The translations under genes were made by a program, and so were the position numbers. From Bacteroidota bacterium (GTDB lineage Bacteria; Bacteroidota; Bacteroidia; Palsa-965): a DNA stretch of 64,000 nucleotides. Shown one piece after another: positions 26,839 through 35,961 of the stretch (its first letter is position 1; every line of letters begins with the position of its first letter). The notes beneath the pieces are model-generated. The model was not told the origin of the DNA, searched no databases, and worked only from the letters and a program-made list of their open reading frames with translations. The stretch covers positions 186,001 through 250,000 of the forward strand of contig JADBYT010000002.1 in assembly GCA_020402865.1 (NCBI GenBank), in the 5' to 3' direction.

Positions 26839-28749
26839 ATGAACAAGAAAATTACCCTCGTCGCTGCTGTAGCTGTAATGGGTTTTTCATCAGCCTTCGC
26901 TCAGGTACAGCGTATGGTGCTTGTTGAAGAATTTACACAAGCTTCCTGCGGTCCCTGCGCTGCGCAGAACCCTGCGTTCAATGCAACCCTTGCACCTAAT
27001 CTGAGTGTGAAAGTGGCTGCTATTAAGTATCAGACCAACTGGCCTGGTGTGGATCCGATGAACACGCAAACTCAGACATGGGTTGGACCTCGTGTATCTT
27101 ACTATGCCGTAAATGGTGTTCCCGATGCCATTGTTGATGGTAACGTATATCAGGGCGCACCCAGCGGTGTGACACAATCTGGTATCGACACCCGTTATGC
27201 TGTAGGTTCACCTTTCCAGCTCGACCTTACACACACCATGTCGCCTGACTTTGACTCAATCTTCATCACGGCAAATATTACCGCAGCACAGGCATTCACT
27301 TCAAACGGTGCTTTGAAACTGCATGTTGCTCTGATTGAGAAAGAAATTATTTTCTCATCGCCTCCCGGATCAAATGGCGAATTGGATTTCTATGGTGTAA
27401 TGCGTCAGATGTTGCCGAATGCTTCTGGCACCACGCTTAACGGCACCTGGGCTAATGCCGACAACGCTGTATTTACGTTTGCAGTAGCCAAGCCGTCATA
27501 CATTTATGATGTAAACCAGCTTCAGGTTGTTGCTTTTATTCAGAGCGACGGAAACAAAGAAGTTCAACAGGCTGCAATCACTAACCCGATTGCGCTGCCC
27601 AACGATGCACAGCCCACCGCACTTGCAGGTCTTCCCTCAACCGGTCTGGCTTGCTCGGCTGTTACCTTTACTCCTGCCGTAACCGTTAAAAACACCGGTG
27701 CGAATACACTTACTTCGCTCGACATCAACGTTAGCGTAGCTTCAGTTGCTCAGCCTGTGTACAACTGGACCGGTTCTATTGCTCCCGGTGCTACTTCAGT
27801 AATTACGCTGCCTGCAGTAACCTACAACGGTGCTTCTGGCAACGTGGCTGTAACAGTTTCTACTGCTAACCCGAACGCAACTGTTGACGTGAACACCACA
27901 AACGATACGCGCAACGGTTCATTCCTTTACTATGGCGGAACTGCGCAAACATCGCCCTACCAGCAAGGCTTTACAGCTACTGCATTCCCTCCCGGAATCG
28001 TTGGTATCATTAACAATGATAATGATACCTACACCTGGGCCCGTTCAACAGCCGGTGGTTTTGCACAAGGTGTGGGCAGTGCCCGTTTGAATTTCTACAA
28101 CGCTGCTGCCGGTACTGTGGATGATATGGTACTCGGAAACTTTGATATGACCACTGCTTCTGTGGCTTCAATGACCTTCAGCGTAGCTTACCGTCAGTAC
28201 TCTTCAGAAAACGACCGTCTCCAGGTTATGGTATCTACCGATTGTGGTGCTACCTGGGCTACCGTATTTGATAAGCAGGGAAGCACACTTGCTACTGTTG
28301 CTGCCGCTACAACAAGCTTTACCCCCAACAACGCCAGCCAGTGGCGCTCAGAGTCGGTAAGCCTTGCAAACTACGCTAACGCTACCAACCTCATCATTAA
28401 GTTTGTTGGTACCTCTGATTATGGTAACAACCTGTATGTTGATGATATCAACATCGGTACCGTAGGTGTAGAAGAAGCTGCCCTCGCTGGCGTAGGTCTT
28501 AACATCTTCCCGAACCCGTTTGATGCTTCAACCACCGTTCAGCTCAACCTTGAGCAAACCGAAAACATCACCGTAGAAGTTTACAGCCTCGACGGCAAAC
28601 TTGTACAGGCTGAGAACAAAGGCGAAATGAACGCTGGTCAGCACAACATTATGCTCGACGGTGCAAACCTGGCTGATGGTATGTACTTTGTAACCATCCG
28701 TACCGGTAACAACGGCACAATTACCCGCAAAGTAACTGTTGCTCACTAA
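26839..28749 (+). CDS. Omp28-family thioredoxin-fold protein with T9SS sorting domain
   Basis: 636 residues. Signal peptide MNKKITLVAAVAVMGFSSAFAQ, then an Omp28-type thioredoxin-like domain starting MVLVEEFTQASCGPCAAQNP with the redox motif CGPC at residues 37-40. A middle CARDB-like or fibronectin-like region (about 240-370), a choice-of-anchor-like jelly roll (about 370-550), and a type A sorting domain (NIFPNPFDASTTVQLNL, YSLDGKLV, LADGMYFVTIRTGNNGTITRKV) follow. It should act at the cell surface; the partner or substrate is unknown. Start at 26839 gives the signal peptide; an earlier ATG at 26806 is less likely. Next genes also carry thioredoxin folds. Confidence 0.88.
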   Translation: MNKKITLVAAVAVMGFSSAFAQVQRMVLVEEFTQASCGPCAAQNPAFNATLAPNLSVKVAAIKYQTNWPGVDPMNTQTQTWVGPRVSYYAVNGVPDAIVDGNVYQGAPSGVTQSGIDTRYAVGSPFQLDLTHTMSPDFDSIFITANITAAQAFTSNGALKLHVALIEKEIIFSSPPGSNGELDFYGVMRQMLPNASGTTLNGTWANADNAVFTFAVAKPSYIYDVNQLQVVAFIQSDGNKEVQQAAITNPIALPNDAQPTALAGLPSTGLACSAVTFTPAVTVKNTGANTLTSLDINVSVASVAQPVYNWTGSIAPGATSVITLPAVTYNGASGNVAVTVSTANPNATVDVNTTNDTRNGSFLYYGGTAQTSPYQQGFTATAFPPGIVGIINNDNDTYTWARSTAGGFAQGVGSARLNFYNAAAGTVDDMVLGNFDMTTASVASMTFSVAYRQYSSENDRLQVMVSTDCGATWATVFDKQGSTLATVAAATTSFTPNNASQWRSESVSLANYANATNLIIKFVGTSDYGNNLYVDDINIGTVGVEEAALAGVGLNIFPNPFDASTTVQLNLEQTENITVEVYSLDGKLVQAENKGEMNAGQHNIMLDGANLADGMYFVTIRTGNNGTITRKVTVAH

Positions 28750-28784
28750 TTTGATTTTCTCGATCTGAATATCATTAAATGACC

Positions 28785-28827
28785 GACCGGCAATTCTGGC
28801 GCAATCTTTGCAAAAGAATTGCCGGTC
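28785..28827 (+). repeat. Perfect 13-base inverted repeat between the Omp28 and TlpA genes
   Basis: GACCGGCAATTCT (28785-28797) and AGAATTGCCGGTC (28815-28827) form a stem with a 17-base loop. No T-run follows, so it is not a textbook terminator; it may be a 3'-end stabiliser, or a weak terminator of the gene upstream. Confidence 0.6.
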
Positions 28828-28865
28828 ACATTTAATCACTCGCTCAACAACTCAACATTCAGCTC

Positions 28866-29384
28866 ATGAAACGAATTACTCTTTTTCTTTTGCTTATTGC
28901 CGGCTTTACGGTAGCTACTGCATTTCGTGCTGATGAAAATCCTGTGCAGGCAATTCCCTCGGTTACCATTAAAACCATGGATGGCAAGCCCTTTAATACG
29001 GCCGACATCAAGAACGATGGTAAACCCGTAATTATCAGCTTTTGGGCTACCTGGTGTGCGCCCTGTAAAAAAGAACTCAACGAAATTCTTGATGTGTACG
29101 AAGAATGGCAGGCCGAAACCGGCGTGAAAATGATTGCCATTTCTATCGACGATCAGCGCAACTCGATGAAAGTTAAACCTCAGGTGGAAAGCATGGGCTG
29201 GCCTTGGGATGTTTATCTGGATGAAAACCGCGATTTTGGTCGCGCAATGAATGTAAACAACGTTCCCCACACGTTTGTGCTCAACGGTAAAGGCGAAATT
29301 GTATGGCAGGTTGCCTCTTACAACGCAAATGCCGGTGTAAAAATGATTCACGACGCAGTGCTTAAAGCTGCAGGAAAACAATAA
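28866..29384 (+). CDS. TlpA-like thiol-disulfide reductase, exported
   Basis: 172 residues. Signal peptide MKRITLFLLLIAGFTVATAF; thioredoxin fold with FWATWCAPCKKE (CAPC at residues 64-67) and a cis-proline at NVPHTFVLNGKGEIVW. Acts as a periplasmic disulfide oxidoreductase, by family. It lies between an Omp28-T9SS protein and a DUF6029 protein on the same strand, suggesting that it keeps partners of this cluster reduced; that is inference. Confidence 0.93.
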   Translation: MKRITLFLLLIAGFTVATAFRADENPVQAIPSVTIKTMDGKPFNTADIKNDGKPVIISFWATWCAPCKKELNEILDVYEEWQAETGVKMIAISIDDQRNSMKVKPQVESMGWPWDVYLDENRDFGRAMNVNNVPHTFVLNGKGEIVWQVASYNANAGVKMIHDAVLKAAGKQ

Positions 29385-29538
29385 CGCATCGTTAATAACT
29401 CGAAATCTTTTCGTTGGACTTGGCGCAAAAATCCTCATTTACCCAAGTAAACTGCGGTTTTTACTTCTTCGTCTGCCTCAATCTTTCGAGTTTTAAGCGA
29501 TACTCAACTAGGCGAAATCTTCCAAACGCTCGACCCAA

Positions 29539-31191
29539 GTGACCAAAAAATATTTTCTTACCCTGGCATGCACTGCCGGGGTTACTTTCTTTCTGAATGC
29601 CCAGTTGCCCGGCGGTTTCGGACAAATACACGGTAATTTTCAGATAGACGCTCAATATTATAATCCTGACTCCACCATTGGTGCGCCGGTAGTTCCGGAA
29701 AAAGCACTGTCTAATGGCTGGGGTGTACTTACTTATACCAACGGTAAGTTTGGCGCAGGTTTGCGCTACGAAAGCTATCAGAACGTAATGCAGGGCTTTG
29801 ATCCGCGTTTTAAAGGACAGGGCGTAACCTATCGTTATTTCACTTATGATAACGATAAGCTCGAAATAACTGTGGGCAACAGCTACGACCAGTTTGGCAG
29901 CGGATTGATTTACCGCACATACGAAGATCGCGGGCTGGGTTTCGACAACTCGCTTGATGGTGTTCGTGTGCGCTACAATCCGTATCGTGGTGTTTACGTA
30001 AAAGGAGCCTGGGGCCGCCAGCGCCAGTTTTTCTCACTTAGTCCGGCCATTGTGCGGGGTTTTGATGGTGAGGTAATTGTAAACGAACTGGCTGACCGTT
30101 GTGATTCGGCGCTGGGTAAAACGCGGCTCATTCTTGGCGGCAGTTTTGTAAGCAAGTATCAGCTTGATCAGGATCCGCTTCTGGTGCTGCCTAACAATGT
30201 AGGCGCCTGGGCCGCCCGCCTCAACGTAATTCGTCCGAAGATTAATTTCTTTGCCGAGTATGCTTACAAAATCAACGATCCGCACCTTGCCAACAACAAT
30301 ATTTACAAGCCGGGTGAGGCGTTATTCCTGAATTTTACCTATTCCAACAAGGGGCTTGGTCTTTCGCTGGGCGCTAAACATATTGATAACATGAGCTTCC
30401 GCTCTGATCGCAGCGCCACGGGCAATGCCGGTCTTATCAATTACCTGCCTGCGCTTACCAAGCAGCATACGTACGTGCTTTCGGCTTACTACCCTTACGC
30501 CTCGCAGCCTAACGGTGAGCTGAGCTGGCAGGCCGATCTTACCTACAAATTCAAGAAGGGCACGAAGCTCGGTGGCAAATTCGGCACCAACGTGGCGCTT
30601 AATTATTCGGCTGCGCACATGATTGATACCACCAACCTGAATGATCTGGGCCCCGGCGGCCGTCGTTTGGGCTATACCACAAAGTGGCTGGGCTACAACG
30701 ATTCACTTTTCTTCCAGGATGTGAATTTTGAAATGTATAAAAAGGTGTCGAAAAGATTCCGTTTCACCTTCCTTGTGGGCAATATCTGGTACAACAAAAA
30801 CGTAGTAGAAGGGAAGTCGGGCTATCCGATTATTTCGTCGCAGTATGTGGTGGCTGATCTCATTTTTACGCTCAATGATAAACTTACATTGCGTACTGAT
30901 CTGGAACACATGTATTGCAAAGACGATTTCGGCAGCTGGGTGGCGGCACTTGTCGAGCTTACTATTGGCGAACACTTCTTTGTAGCGGCAATGGATCAGT
31001 ACAACTACGGGAACTATGATGTGAAAAAGCGTGTACACTATGTGAACGTGCAGGGCGGATATACCAAAGGCACCATACGTGTTACAGCCGGTTATGGTAA
31101 GCAGCGTGCCGGTATTTTCTGCGTGGGTGGTGTATGCCGCTTTGTGCCTGCTTCAAACGGTTTTACGCTCAACATTACCAGTTCATTTTAA
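29539..31191 (+). CDS. DUF6029 family outer-membrane-like protein
   Basis: 550 residues with signal peptide (MTKKYFLTLACTAGVTFFLNAQ), GTG start at 29539. The mature protein opens with GGFGQIHGNFQIDAQYY and contains many amphipathic beta strands with aromatic girdles (ITVGNSYDQFGSGLIYRTYEDRGLG), ending FTLNITSSF, as expected of an outer-membrane barrel. This is the pattern of DUF6029, known mainly from Bacteroidota near thioredoxin-like genes. Function unknown. Confidence 0.85.
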   Translation: MTKKYFLTLACTAGVTFFLNAQLPGGFGQIHGNFQIDAQYYNPDSTIGAPVVPEKALSNGWGVLTYTNGKFGAGLRYESYQNVMQGFDPRFKGQGVTYRYFTYDNDKLEITVGNSYDQFGSGLIYRTYEDRGLGFDNSLDGVRVRYNPYRGVYVKGAWGRQRQFFSLSPAIVRGFDGEVIVNELADRCDSALGKTRLILGGSFVSKYQLDQDPLLVLPNNVGAWAARLNVIRPKINFFAEYAYKINDPHLANNNIYKPGEALFLNFTYSNKGLGLSLGAKHIDNMSFRSDRSATGNAGLINYLPALTKQHTYVLSAYYPYASQPNGELSWQADLTYKFKKGTKLGGKFGTNVALNYSAAHMIDTTNLNDLGPGGRRLGYTTKWLGYNDSLFFQDVNFEMYKKVSKRFRFTFLVGNIWYNKNVVEGKSGYPIISSQYVVADLIFTLNDKLTLRTDLEHMYCKDDFGSWVAALVELTIGEHFFVAAMDQYNYGNYDVKKRVHYVNVQGGYTKGTIRVTAGYGKQRAGIFCVGGVCRFVPASNGFTLNITSSF

Positions 31192-31199
31192 CAACCGGT

Positions 31200-31207
31200 T
31201 AATTTTG
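31200..31207 (+). promoter_or_regulatory. Promoter element for the first Omp28 lipoprotein
   Basis: TAATTTTG, exact -7 match, 35 bases before the ATG at 31243 and overlapping the region just after the DUF6029 stop. Confidence 0.45.
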
Positions 31208-31242
31208 TTCTTTGTAATTTAATGCTCAACAACAAACAAAAA

Positions 31243-32130
31243 ATGTCAATCAAACAACTCATCATACCTGCCACGCTTGCCTTGTTTGCAAGCTGTGATT
31301 ATGTAGATGTACCTACGCCCGTTAATAATGGCGGAGGCGGGGGCGGGGGCGGAAGCACCACGCACCGCAAAGTGCTGGTAGAGGAAGTGACCGGCCATTT
31401 CTGCCCCACCTGTCCCGCTGGCGCAGCCACGCTTGAAGCAGCTAAAGCCGTTTATGGCGACAGCATGATTGTGGTGGCTATACACACCGGCTATTTCGCG
31501 CAGAACGTGGCACAGTTTGGCTTGCCTCCGGGCGCTCCGCAGGGTTCATACACCGAAGATTTCAATACACCTGAAGGGACCGACTGGGGCAATGTGTTTT
31601 CGATGGGAGCATCAGCGCCGCGCTGCATGTATAACCGCACCGGTTTCCCGGCCGGTTTGCATGATATGCACCCGAACGATTGTGCCACTGTGCTGGACAC
31701 CATTCTCGATCGCCCGCAAAGCGCCGATTTTGAAATTACGCACAGCTACAATACAAGTACCCGTGCGCTCAGTTTTGCGGCAAACGGCAATTTCCTTACC
31801 TCCGGCGGCACAGCGTCTGACAATTACAATATCGTAATTCTGCTAACCGAAGACAGCCTGCTGGGCTGGCAGAAAGACGGTTCGGCGCATATTCAGAACT
31901 ATGTGTTCAATCATGTGCTGCGTGCCTGTGTGAATACACCTGGCACCATTTCCGGAACAACCATTCACACCGGTTCAATTGTGGCCGGCGATACCATTAA
32001 CTATTCGCTGCCTTCCGCTTATACCTTGCCGGCATCGGTTGATGAAAGCCATGCTGATCTGGTGGTGTTTGTGTACAATGCAACAACCAAAGAAGTGCTG
32101 CAGGTAGAGAAAGTGGCTGTAAAAGAGTAA
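31243..32130 (+). CDS. Omp28-like lipoprotein with CPTC motif, first of a tandem pair
   Basis: 295 residues. Lipobox LFASC at residue 18, a glycine-rich linker of nine consecutive Gly, then THRKVLVEEVTGHFCPTCPAG with CPTC at 54-57, the thioredoxin-like Omp28 start. The rest is the beta-sandwich typical of the family. It should sit in the outer membrane as a lipoprotein. The following gene is a paralogue with the same CDYVDVPTP start after the lipid cysteine and similar RxNCPTCPAG. Function unknown. Confidence 0.88.
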   Translation: MSIKQLIIPATLALFASCDYVDVPTPVNNGGGGGGGGSTTHRKVLVEEVTGHFCPTCPAGAATLEAAKAVYGDSMIVVAIHTGYFAQNVAQFGLPPGAPQGSYTEDFNTPEGTDWGNVFSMGASAPRCMYNRTGFPAGLHDMHPNDCATVLDTILDRPQSADFEITHSYNTSTRALSFAANGNFLTSGGTASDNYNIVILLTEDSLLGWQKDGSAHIQNYVFNHVLRACVNTPGTISGTTIHTGSIVAGDTINYSLPSAYTLPASVDESHADLVVFVYNATTKEVLQVEKVAVKE

Positions 32131-32145
32131 TTGAACTTCCGTAAT

Positions 32146-32183
32146 AAGAAAAAAGCGCCCTGAATCCGGGGCGCTTTTTTCTT
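32146..32183 (+). terminator. Terminator between the two Omp28 lipoprotein genes
   Basis: AAGAAAAAAGCGCCC (32146-32160) pairs with GGGCGCTTTTTTCTT (32169-32183) over 15 positions, loop 8 bases. Confidence 0.85.
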
Positions 32184-32235
32184 GTGCTTGTGCAGCAGCT
32201 GGCGTACATTACTGCTGAATAATAAACTGCAACGA

Positions 32236-33132
32236 ATGAAAAAGATAATTTTCCCGGTGCTGTTCACGGGGATTTTCGGAGCAGGTTGTGATTATGTGGA
32301 TGTGCCCACTCCCGCCGCGCCGCAGGTGCCTGTAGTTTCGTCAGGTAATCACCGCAAAGTGCTGGTAGAAGAAGTAACGGGGCAGCGTTGTCCTACCTGT
32401 CCGGCCGGTGCACTTGCGCTTGCTGCTGCCAAATCTGTTTACGCCGACAGTATGATTATCATAGCCGTGCATACCGGTTATTTTGCACAAACGCCACCGG
32501 GTATTCCGGTTTCAGCAGCCATTACCAATATTGATCCGCTGGCTTTTTTCCTCGATCTGAATTGCGACGAAGCCGAAGATCTTGATCTTACGTTTCAGTT
32601 GTCTGGCGCACCACCCATTAGCATGGTAAACCGGTTAGGTTTTTTGGATGAATTGTATCGGATACCGCCATCAAATGTAGCCACAGTGCTTGATACCGTG
32701 CTTAACCGGCCTCAAAGTGCTTCATTCGCCATTACACATACTTACGACGTGGCTACGCGTCAGCTGAGTTTCGGAATAAACGGCAATTACCTTACGCAAA
32801 ACGGACAAAGCGGCGATAATTTTTTTCTGGTGGCTTTAATTACAGAAGACAGCATACTCGGCTGGCAGGATTATCAGGGAGCGCAACCTTTGGGCGCGGT
32901 ACAGAACTATGTATTCAATCATGTACTGCGCGCAAGTGTAAATACGCCCGGCTCCGTGGCGGGCACTCTACTCGGCAGTGCGCCTGCATTGGCCGGCGAC
33001 ACCATTCAGTACACGCTTCCCGCACCGTTTACGCTCAGCAATTCATTTAATGCCGCGCACTGCAATCTGGTGGTGTACATATACAACGGAACCACCAAAG
33101 AAGTGCTGCAGGCCGAAGAAGTTCATCTGTGA
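32236..33132 (+). CDS. Omp28-like lipoprotein with CPTC motif, second of a tandem pair
   Basis: 298 residues. Signal peptide ends GAGC at residue 18, followed by DYVDVPTPAAPQVPVV, then HRKVLVEEVTGQRCPTCPAG with CPTC at 52-55. The next residues (KSVYADSMIIIAVHTGYFAQ) match the neighbour closely. The glycine linker of the first copy is replaced by a Pro/Val linker, and the central region diverges, so the pair is a tandem duplication with drift. Outer-membrane lipoprotein of unknown function. Confidence 0.88.
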   Translation: MKKIIFPVLFTGIFGAGCDYVDVPTPAAPQVPVVSSGNHRKVLVEEVTGQRCPTCPAGALALAAAKSVYADSMIIIAVHTGYFAQTPPGIPVSAAITNIDPLAFFLDLNCDEAEDLDLTFQLSGAPPISMVNRLGFLDELYRIPPSNVATVLDTVLNRPQSASFAITHTYDVATRQLSFGINGNYLTQNGQSGDNFFLVALITEDSILGWQDYQGAQPLGAVQNYVFNHVLRASVNTPGSVAGTLLGSAPALAGDTIQYTLPAPFTLSNSFNAAHCNLVVYIYNGTTKEVLQAEEVHL

Positions 33133-33173
33133 TTTTTACTCACTCAAGAGCATGGTTTCACTGCCGGAAGCCG

Positions 33174-33181
33174 TACATTTG
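33174..33181 (+). promoter_or_regulatory. Promoter element immediately before the beta-barrel gene
   Basis: TACATTTG, exact -7 match, ends 5 bases before the ATG at 33187, so a leaderless message is likely. Confidence 0.5.
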
Positions 33182-33186
33182 AAGTA

Positions 33187-33825
33187 ATGAAGCAGTTTTT
33201 ACTCATTCCTTTCTTCTGTGTGTGTGCACTGGCTGCAAAAGCCCAGCAAACATTCAGCGCAGGCATTCTTGCCGGATTAAACACCTGCCAGATTCATGGC
33301 GACAGTTACTGGGGCTGGAATCAGGTGGGGGCTTTGGGGGGCATGTTTCTTAGCATCCGTCCTCAGCAAAAAACCTATTTCCAGATGGAGCTTCAGTACT
33401 CGCGCAAGGGAAGCCGCAAAATTGCGCGTCCTGATAAAGGTGATCTTGATTTTTTTGAACTCCGTATGCATTACATTGAAGTGCCGCTGCTGCTGCGCTA
33501 CAACACAAGAAAACTGTACTATCAGATTGGTGCGTCGGGCGGGGTATTGTTTAAAGTACGTGAGTGGGATGATTTTGGCGAAGTTGAGCCGCGTGATTTC
33601 AGACCGTATGAGGTGGCATGGATAATTGGAGCCGGCTACAAATTCAACGAAAAATTTGCCCTTGATGTGCGCAGTTCAAACTCATTTTTCCCGGTAAAAA
33701 AGGCCGATGTTCCTATTGTGTATCCGCGCTTTTACCAGAACATTTTCAATAAAGGTATGTATCACAACCTGCTTTCGTTTTCACTTACGTGGCGTTTCAT
33801 GTCATCAGGCTCCGATTCACAGTAA
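33187..33825 (+). CDS. Outer-membrane beta-barrel protein (OMP_b-brl_2 type)
   Basis: 212 residues with signal peptide MKQFLLIPFFCVCALAAKAQ. Typical PF13568-type pattern: AGILAGLNTCQIHGDSYWGW, RPQQKTYFQMELQYSRKG, YIEVPLLLRYNTRKLYYQIGASGGVLF, WIIGAGYKF, ending FSLTWRF. Forms a small barrel in the outer membrane; substrate unknown. It is 36 bases before ubiX. Confidence 0.9.
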   Translation: MKQFLLIPFFCVCALAAKAQQTFSAGILAGLNTCQIHGDSYWGWNQVGALGGMFLSIRPQQKTYFQMELQYSRKGSRKIARPDKGDLDFFELRMHYIEVPLLLRYNTRKLYYQIGASGGVLFKVREWDDFGEVEPRDFRPYEVAWIIGAGYKFNEKFALDVRSSNSFFPVKKADVPIVYPRFYQNIFNKGMYHNLLSFSLTWRFMSSGSDSQ

Positions 33826-33861
33826 TACGCAACATCGCCACGCTTCATTTGTTATTCTTGT

Positions 33862-34440
33862 ATGTCAGTTAAACCTCAGCGAATAGCCATTGCCGTAACC
33901 GGCGCCAGTGGTTCGGTGTATGCCAAAGTGTTGTTTGATAAATTAGTGCAGTTGCGCAGCCAGACAGACCGGGTGGGTGTGGTGATGAGCGATAATGCAA
34001 AGCAGGTGTGGGAAACCGAACTCGGCAACAGCAACTACAACGATTATCCGTTTGAGTTTTACGGTAAAAACGATTTCAACGCACCGTTTGCATCGGGCTC
34101 AGCAAGCTACCGTACACTTATTGTTTGTCCCTGTTCAATGGGAACGCTTGCGCGCATAGCCACTGGTGTTTCTAACGACCTGGTTACACGTGCTGCGGAT
34201 GTGATATTGAAGGAACGCCGCCGGCTTATTCTTGTTTCACGCGATACGCCACTCAGCCTCATTCATATTAACAACATGAAAACAGTGACCGAGGCAGGTG
34301 GTATTATTTGTCCGGCCAGCCCGTCGTTTTACAGCGGTCCTAAAACCATTGAAGAAGCCGCAGCCACTGTGGTTGACCGGGTGCTTGATCTGGCTGGGTT
34401 TGAGATTCAGACCTTTCGCTGGAGCGAGACCGGGAATTAA
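33862..34440 (+). CDS. ubiX: UbiX family flavin prenyltransferase
   Basis: 192 residues. Makes prenylated FMN, the cofactor of UbiD decarboxylases, from FMN and dimethylallyl phosphate. The FMN-binding N-terminus IAIAVTGASGSVYAKVLFD is intact, along with VCPCSMGTLARIATGVSNDLVTRAADVILKERR, SRDTPLSLIHINNM and CPASPSFY. No ubiD gene appears in the window. The gene follows the beta-barrel gene closely. Confidence 0.95.
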   Translation: MSVKPQRIAIAVTGASGSVYAKVLFDKLVQLRSQTDRVGVVMSDNAKQVWETELGNSNYNDYPFEFYGKNDFNAPFASGSASYRTLIVCPCSMGTLARIATGVSNDLVTRAADVILKERRRLILVSRDTPLSLIHINNMKTVTEAGGIICPASPSFYSGPKTIEEAAATVVDRVLDLAGFEIQTFRWSETGN

Positions 34441-34806
34441 CACTTACCTGCACTATTCAATAGCTGTCTTTTTTCGGTTTAAAATAAGAAAGGTAAAAAG
34501 TGATCCAAAATCATCATTGGGAATAGAATTGCTTTTTAGAAGCAGAACCTGTCATGGTTAATGATTAATATGTCGTGAAATCTGATTTTTAGGCAGATTT
34601 ACAAGCAACTTTGGCAGACCATTTCCGTACTATTTGCAAAGTGTTTTTTGCCTGATTATCCTGCTCTGCGATGTTGATAATGTAAATGCACTGTAAAGCA
34701 GTTGGTTGAATAGACAGGCGAAGATCCTTAAGGCTTTTTTAACAGTAAACACATAACTTAGGAATAAGCTTTGCGTTCTTTTGCATGTCATAAAATGAAA
34801 TAGCTT
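34441..34806. other. Intergenic region, nothing recognised
   Basis: 366 bases, moderately AT-rich. No believable reading frame, RNA or hairpin seen. The promoter of the small gene at 34807 must lie here but no exact consensus element was found. Confidence 0.5.
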
Positions 34807-35001
34807 ATGTTAGAGTTCAGCAAAAACATTCTGCAAAAAGTGAGCTTCGACCGTCAGTTGTTCTACAAAGAACTGGTGAAGGCAGCGCGCTGGGTGAAAC
34901 CCGATGAGAAATTGCTGCTCAAGGCCTGGTGTCTTACCACTTTCGGTCATTTATACGGCGATCTTATTCGCGATGTATTCAACAACATGAGTCGTTCCTG
35001 A
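34807..35001 (+). CDS. Small conserved protein of unknown function
   Basis: 64 residues, MLEFSKNILQKVSFDRQLFYKELVKAARW at the start and LLLKAWCLTTFGHLYGDLI in the middle. The pattern KxLKPDEKLLLKxWCL-TFGHLY is one I recall from small conserved Bacteroidota proteins; no function is known. Soluble, probably helical. Ends exactly where the convergent queG gene ends (adjacent stops, no gap). Confidence 0.75.
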   Translation: MLEFSKNILQKVSFDRQLFYKELVKAARWVKPDEKLLLKAWCLTTFGHLYGDLIRDVFNNMSRS

Positions 35002-35937
35002 TTATTCCTCAGCACTCAGGAAGCGGATATTTCGTTTCAAACCTTCAAATTTTGTGCGTTTCACGGCCGAATGGCGGAAGAGTTTCTGAAAAACATCTTC
35101 TGTTAGTTCCGTCCAGTCTTTTTTGCTCATGCCAAGCAAGTCGGGATGCGGCTCAAACGCGTTTTCGCTGTGTGGTTTGCTGAAACGGTTCCACGGGCAC
35201 ACGGTCTGGCAGATGTCGCAGCCAAACATGTGGTTGGCAAATTTGCCTTTCATGTCGGCGGGCAGCAGTTCGTTTTTCAGTTCGATTGTGAAATACGAAA
35301 TGCACTTGCTGCCGTCAACCACATAAGGCTGCACAATGGCTTCGGTGGGGCAGGCATCAATGCAGCGTGTGCAGGTGCCGCAGTAGTCTTTCACAGGGCC
35401 GTCGGGCTCAAGTTCAATATCGAGAATAAGTTCGGCGATGAAAAAGAACGAGCCCTGCTGTTTGTTGATCAGGTTGGTATGTTTGCCCATCCAGCCCAGT
35501 CCGCCACGTTGTGCCCAGGCCTTGTCCATTACCGGCGCCGAATCGGTAAATGCCCGGCCGCCAATGCTGCTGCCAATTTCCAGCTGCAAGGCTTCGATGA
35601 GTGCCTTGAGTTTTCGCTTAATTACAAAGTGGTAATCTTCGCCGTACGCATACTGTGAAATAACAGGTGCTTCGGGGTCGGTTTGCTTTTGCGGATTGTG
35701 GTAATTAAGCAACAGCGACACCACCGATTTTGCCCCGGGCACCAGCAGCCGCGGATCAAGGCGCTTATCGAAATGGTTGGCCATGTAGCTCATGCTGCCG
35801 TGCATCTGGCTGTTTAGCCATTGCTCCAGACGCGGGGCTTCATCTTCGAGAAAAGCAGCGGTGGAAATGCCGCAGAACTCGAAGCCAAGTAGTTTGGCCT
35901 GTTGTTTAACAATTGCACTGCGCCGGCTGAGTTGCAT
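35002..35937 (-). CDS. queG: Epoxyqueuosine reductase
   Basis: 311 residues. Carries out the last step of queuosine synthesis, reducing epoxyqueuosine in tRNA wobble position 34 with cobalamin and two [4Fe-4S] clusters. The cluster motifs are [12 protein letters not shown] and [11 protein letters not shown] (around residues 190 and 245). The N-terminal DUF1730-like domain ([21 protein letters not shown]...) and [13 protein letters not shown] are in place. Alone on the minus strand; no other queuosine genes near. Confidence 0.96.
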   Translation of the reverse strand: MQLSRRSAIVKQQAKLLGFEFCGISTAAFLEDEAPRLEQWLNSQMHGSMSYMANHFDKRLDPRLLVPGAKSVVSLLLNYHNPQKQTDPEAPVISQYAYGEDYHFVIKRKLKALIEALQLEIGSSIGGRAFTDSAPVMDKAWAQRGGLGWMGKHTNLINKQQGSFFFIAELILDIELEPDGPVKDYCGTCTRCIDACPTEAIVQPYVVDGSKCISYFTIELKNELLPADMKGKFANHMFGCDICQTVCPWNRFSKPHSENAFEPHPDLLGMSKKDWTELTEDVFQKLFRHSAVKRTKFEGLKRNIRFLSAEE

Positions 35938-35961
35938 GCCACTAAGTTAGGCACACAAAGC

